DNA of 16,603 bases from JAGMDK01 sp023128695. Lineage in GTDB: Bacteria > Planctomycetota > Phycisphaerae > UBA1845 > Fen-1342. The first letter of the stretch is position 1. Every line of letters starts with the position of its first letter. A program made the position numbers and the translations under genes. The DNA lies in NCBI GenBank assembly GCA_030628805.1, contig DAOVQG010000068.1, positions 1-16,603 of the forward strand. Reading direction: 5' to 3'. Under the pieces are notes generated by a model. The model saw nothing but the letters and a program-made list of their open reading frames with translations, was not told the DNA's origin and made no database searches. Positions 14,135 to 16,603 of the stretch are shown here, piece by piece.

Positions 14135-14366
14135 TGTAGCGCCCGGGCTCTGTCCCGGACGCCCACCGGCTGGAAGCCGGTGCCACACAATGTAGCGCCC
14201 GGGCTCTGTCCCGGACGTTCACCGGCTGGAAGCCGGTGCCACACGGAGGCTGGAAGCCGGTGCCACACGGAGGCTGGAAGCCGGTGCCACACGGAGGCTG
14301 GAAGTCGGTGCCACACGGAGACTGGATGCCGGTGCCACACGGAGACTGGATGCCGGTGCCACATGA
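14135..14366. repeat. 56-base direct duplication followed by a five-unit 24-bp tandem array
   Basis: A 56-base element beginning TGTAGCGCCCGGGCTCTGTC occurs twice in tandem (14135-14190, 14191-14246). Each copy ends in the hairpin ACCGGCTGGAAGCCGGT plus GCCACAC. Its 3' end is then amplified as five 24-base units (14247-14366) of AGGCTGGAAGCCGGTGCCAC plus ACGG. Units 1-2 are identical, unit 3 has one change, and units 4-5 share two changes (with an altered last end), so growth was by stepwise unit duplication. The 24-base period keeps a spurious frame open (AGSRCHTE repeats), which I do not call a gene. A single diverged copy of the element lies at 16368-16426. Confidence 0.9.
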
Positions 14367-14397
14367 TCTCAGAAAGCGCGCTAATTAAGGAAACGTC

Positions 14398-15576
14398 ATG
14401 AGAGCGGTCATTCTCGTAGTGCTTTGCATATTCTGTTGGTCGGTGTACGCGGATCAAGACGAGCAGCCGACAGCGCAGGAGGCCCGTCGGGTCAAGGTCA
14501 CCGCCGAAGGTTACAACCGCGACGACGCACTCAAGCAGGCCTTGCGCAAGGCGCTCGAGCAGGGGGCCGGGGTGCAGATCGCCTCGTATTCAAAGGTCGA
14601 AGACTTCGTCCTGATCCGCGACACAATTTACAGCCGGGCCTCTGGCATCGTCAGCGAATACCGCATTCTGTCCGGCCCGGAGGAAGCTGCCGGCGGGCTC
14701 TGGACGGTGACGATCGAGGCGGTGGTGCGGCCGAGCGCAGTGGCCGAGGCCTGGGGCGAGGTGCAGAACGTGCTCGACCAGATCGGCCGCCCAAAGATCA
14801 TGGTCTGGATCGACGAGCAGATCGACGGCCGGCCCCAGGACGAATCGATCGTGGAGAGCCGTATCGAGGAGCTGTTTCTGAAAGCCGGCTTCGACCTCGT
14901 GGAGCGGAAGGCAACCGCGGATATCAAGCACCGCGAAGGGCGCGACGCGCAGGATGAGAAGGACGCCGCCAAGCTGGCTCGGCTGGCGAAGGATGCCGGC
15001 GCTCACATTCTCATACGCGGGTCCGCCAACGCCGATCGGGCTGGGCTGCGGAACGTCTATGGCACGCGGGCCGCTTTTTACAATTGCAGCGTGCAGGCCA
15101 AGATTTACTACACCGATACGGGTCGGCTGCTGGTCAGCGAGTCGATCCCGACGCGGGAGCGGGGCGCCCGCTCGCGGCACGAGTTCAGCCCGCAAGCCGC
15201 CCGGGCCGCGCTGGTGGCCGCGACGTTTCCCCGCTCGGACGAGCGGCGGGAAGAGGCCCTGGCGATCAAGCTCTTCGAGGCGGTGATGGAGCAGTGGTCC
15301 ACGCAGATCAGCGCGGGCGGGGATATCGAGCTGGAGGTCGAGCGGATCGATTTCAAAACTTACGTCAAGATCAAGAACGCCCTGGCGGAAATCGAGCGGA
15401 TCCAGTCGGTGGACGGCGATTTCACGAAAGGCACGGGCGTGTTTCGGATCAAGGCCCAGATTTCAGCACAGACGCTCGCCGAATTGCTAATCGAAAAGCC
15501 CTTCGACGATTGGCTGGAGGTCATCGACCTGAAACCCAACCGCATCCAGAGCAGGTCGCTCGAGCCGCCGAAGTGA
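14398..15576 (+). CDS. Exported FlgT/LPP20-like protein
   Basis: The 392-residue product has a signal peptide (residues 1-18, ending SVYA). Residues about 32-112 match the FlgT N-terminal fold: V-V-AEGYNRDDALKQALRKALEQGAGV, then SKVEDFVLIRDTIYSRASGIVSEYRIL and a beta strand WTVTIEAVV. Residues 130-250 look like the CsgG/FlgT middle domain (RPKIMVWIDEQ, IVESRIEELFLKAGFDLVER, DAGAHILIRGSA). Residues about 309-385 form a small alpha/beta module ending WLEVIDLKPNRIQ. FlgT is a flagellar H-ring protein in Vibrio, but this architecture also occurs in non-flagellar planctomycete proteins, and no flagellar gene is nearby. AAGGAAA precedes the ATG. It closes the run of envelope genes. Confidence 0.82.
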   Translation: MRAVILVVLCIFCWSVYADQDEQPTAQEARRVKVTAEGYNRDDALKQALRKALEQGAGVQIASYSKVEDFVLIRDTIYSRASGIVSEYRILSGPEEAAGGLWTVTIEAVVRPSAVAEAWGEVQNVLDQIGRPKIMVWIDEQIDGRPQDESIVESRIEELFLKAGFDLVERKATADIKHREGRDAQDEKDAAKLARLAKDAGAHILIRGSANADRAGLRNVYGTRAAFYNCSVQAKIYYTDTGRLLVSESIPTRERGARSRHEFSPQAARAALVAATFPRSDERREEALAIKLFEAVMEQWSTQISAGGDIELEVERIDFKTYVKIKNALAEIERIQSVDGDFTKGTGVFRIKAQISAQTLAELLIEKPFDDWLEVIDLKPNRIQSRSLEPPK

Positions 15577-15655
15577 TGTTGCAATACCGGGAAAAACGGG
15601 ATCTTCTTCTTTTCGGCCCGTGATAGCGCACGAACTAATCAGAACACGTGTGAGC

Positions 15656-16351
15656 ATGAGCCAAGCATCGCCGAACCAACCCGACAGTTCGCCGCGGCCG
15701 GCGGAGATCCGCCGCTCGGCCCGTGCGCATTTCGACAAATGGGCACTGCGTTACGACCGCTCACGGCTGAATGAGCTGGTCTTCTTCCCCGCCATCCGCG
15801 CCTGCCAGGAGGAAATCACCCGCTGGCAGGCATTGCGCGGCGGGGGGCCGTTCCGGCTGCTGGACGTCGGCTGCGGGACGGGCACGCTGATCAATTTGCT
15901 GGCCCGCCGAGCGGACGCGGAGCTACTGGTGGGGCTGGACTACTCGCCGGTGATGGCTCGGCATTTGACGGAGAAGATCGCGCAGTCGCCGCAGGCTGCA
16001 AAGCTGCACGCACTGGTCGGCGATTCGGAGCATCTGCCGTTCGCGGACGAGACGTTCGACGTTGTTACGTGCTGCAATTCGTTTCATCATTATCCACATC
16101 AAGCGGCGGTGGTGCGCGGTTTTCACCGGGTGTTGCGGCCCGGCGGGCTGCTCGTATTGGTAGACGGCTTTCGCGACAACGTGGTCGGCTGGGTGATTTT
16201 CGACGTAGCGGTGGCGATGGTCGAGAAGAAGGTGCACCACGCCGCGTGGTCGGAGATCCGTGACTTGATCCAAGCCGCCGGCTTTTCGACCTTGCGGCAG
16301 CGGAAGATGAACGTCCTGGCACCACTATTGGTAAACGTAGCGCGGCGGTAA
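15656..16351 (+). CDS. Class I SAM-dependent methyltransferase (Methyltransf_11/UbiE-like)
   Basis: The 231-residue product shows the seven-strand Rossmann methyltransferase motifs. LLDVGCGTGTL (68-78) is the SAM-binding loop, GLDYS (93-97) the acidic residue for the ribose, GDSEHLPFADETFDVVTCCN (122-141) contributes motifs II/III, and a post-motif RVLRPGGLLVLVDG region follows. The FHHYPHQ segment resembles small-molecule or quinone methyltransferases; the substrate is not deducible. An in-frame GTG at 15650 is an alternative start, and neither start has a clear ribosome site. The gene lies 79 bases after the FlgT-like gene on the same strand, with no clear terminator between, so read-through is possible. 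Confidence 0.9.
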   Translation: MSQASPNQPDSSPRPAEIRRSARAHFDKWALRYDRSRLNELVFFPAIRACQEEITRWQALRGGGPFRLLDVGCGTGTLINLLARRADAELLVGLDYSPVMARHLTEKIAQSPQAAKLHALVGDSEHLPFADETFDVVTCCNSFHHYPHQAAVVRGFHRVLRPGGLLVLVDGFRDNVVGWVIFDVAVAMVEKKVHHAAWSEIRDLIQAAGFSTLRQRKMNVLAPLLVNVARR

Positions 16352-16367
16352 GCGGCGTCGGATGGAA

Positions 16368-16426
16368 TGTAGCGGCCGGGCCCCGTACCGGCCGAATCAC
16401 CGGCTGGAAGCCGGTGCCACGCGGAC
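16368..16426. repeat. Diverged single copy of the GCCGGTGCCAC hairpin element
   Basis: TGTAGCGGCCGGGCCCCGTA, followed by a spacer and ACCGGCTGGAAGCCGGTGCC, parallels the element duplicated at 14135-14246. It begins 17 bases after the methyltransferase stop. The first stem has changed (GCCGGGCCCCGTACCGGC instead of CCCGGGCTCTGTCCCGG) while the second hairpin is fully conserved. Confidence 0.85.
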
Positions 16427-16431
16427 CGGTC

Positions 16432-16496
16432 GGTGGCACGGCCGTGTCGGCCGTGAATAGCTGCATTCCGCACACGGCTGACACAGCCGTGCCACC
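16432..16496. repeat. 65-base palindromic repeat, copy 2
   Basis: Same arms as the copy at 10913-10977; only the apex differs (ATAGCTGCATTCCG against ATACATGCGATCCG). It lies downstream of the methyltransferase gene with no T-run after it. Confidence 0.9.
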
Positions 16497-16603
16497 CATC
16501 GCCGAAGGCGGCGGGGGAATAAAGATCGTTTACCCGGCATAAATGCCGGGCCTATCGCAGAATGCCGGGCCTAGCAGTCTGTCGGACTTAGGGTTCGAAA
16601 ACA
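16497..16603. other. Gene-free window edge with CCCGGCAT hairpins
   Basis: No gene is seen. The stretch holds the hairpin CCCGGCATAAATGCCGGG followed by the direct repeat AATGCCGGGCCTA (two copies within about 40 bases). It ends with TAGCAGTCTGTCGGACTTAG, which has the look of a transposon end but is cut by the window. Confidence 0.5.

Noticed and set aside
14247..14366. CRISPR array
   Set aside because: The 24-base units are contiguous without spacers, and no cas genes are present.
14180..14401. Open frame of 73 codons with AGSRCHTE repeats
   Set aside because: The 24-bp array has a period divisible by three, so several frames stay open on both strands. There is no ribosome site, and the frame only translates hairpin repeats.
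15577..15625. Terminator after the FlgT-like gene
   Set aside because: The CCGGGAAAAACGGG and following T/C-rich stretch do not form a stable stem of adequate length followed by a T-run.

Overview
The window is about 16.6 kb of GC-rich bacterial DNA with high GC at third codon positions. It most resembles an environmental Planctomycetota genome, probably Phycisphaerae-like. The grounds are LPP20/FlgT-like secreted repeat proteins next to a tiny lipoprotein, an exosortase-type CPBP/CAAX membrane protease, a multi-PAS FixL-like kinase, and several families of short palindromic repeats at nearly every gene junction. The taxon is an inference: no rRNA or marker gene is present.

Left part (1-1050) is a graveyard. 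It holds degenerate GGCGGGC hairpins, a gene remnant broken by a palindromic GC-rich insert, a trmO gene cut off after about 33 codons, an intact HicB antitoxin gene, and a hicA toxin gene reduced to its start and its last ~20 codons. Next (1075-5982) is a compact overlapping operon: a four-PAS histidine kinase, its FixJ-family regulator, and a GT-C type membrane glycosyltransferase carrying an in-frame 21-bp tandem repeat. The 3' end of the glycosyltransferase gene runs into an internally deleted IS701-family transposase.

Middle (6428-10690), minus strand: a membrane-anchored coiled-coil protein with a strongly acidic Phe-rich tail, an exported TlpA/thioredoxin-fold protein without the CXXC pair, and a CAAX-like membrane protease. 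Right part (11171-15576), plus strand: three exported proteins of the LPP20/FlgT type and a 54-residue lipoprotein, separated by hairpin repeats. This is the best candidate in the window for a little-described envelope system. It is followed by a SAM-dependent methyltransferase and a run of repeats to the window edge.

The recurrent theme is decay that leaves gene ends but removes the middle (hicA, the transposase) and repeats invading or extending coding sequence (the pre-trmO gene, the glycosyltransferase, the TlpA-like C-terminus). All family assignments come from reading motifs by eye; no database search was made.
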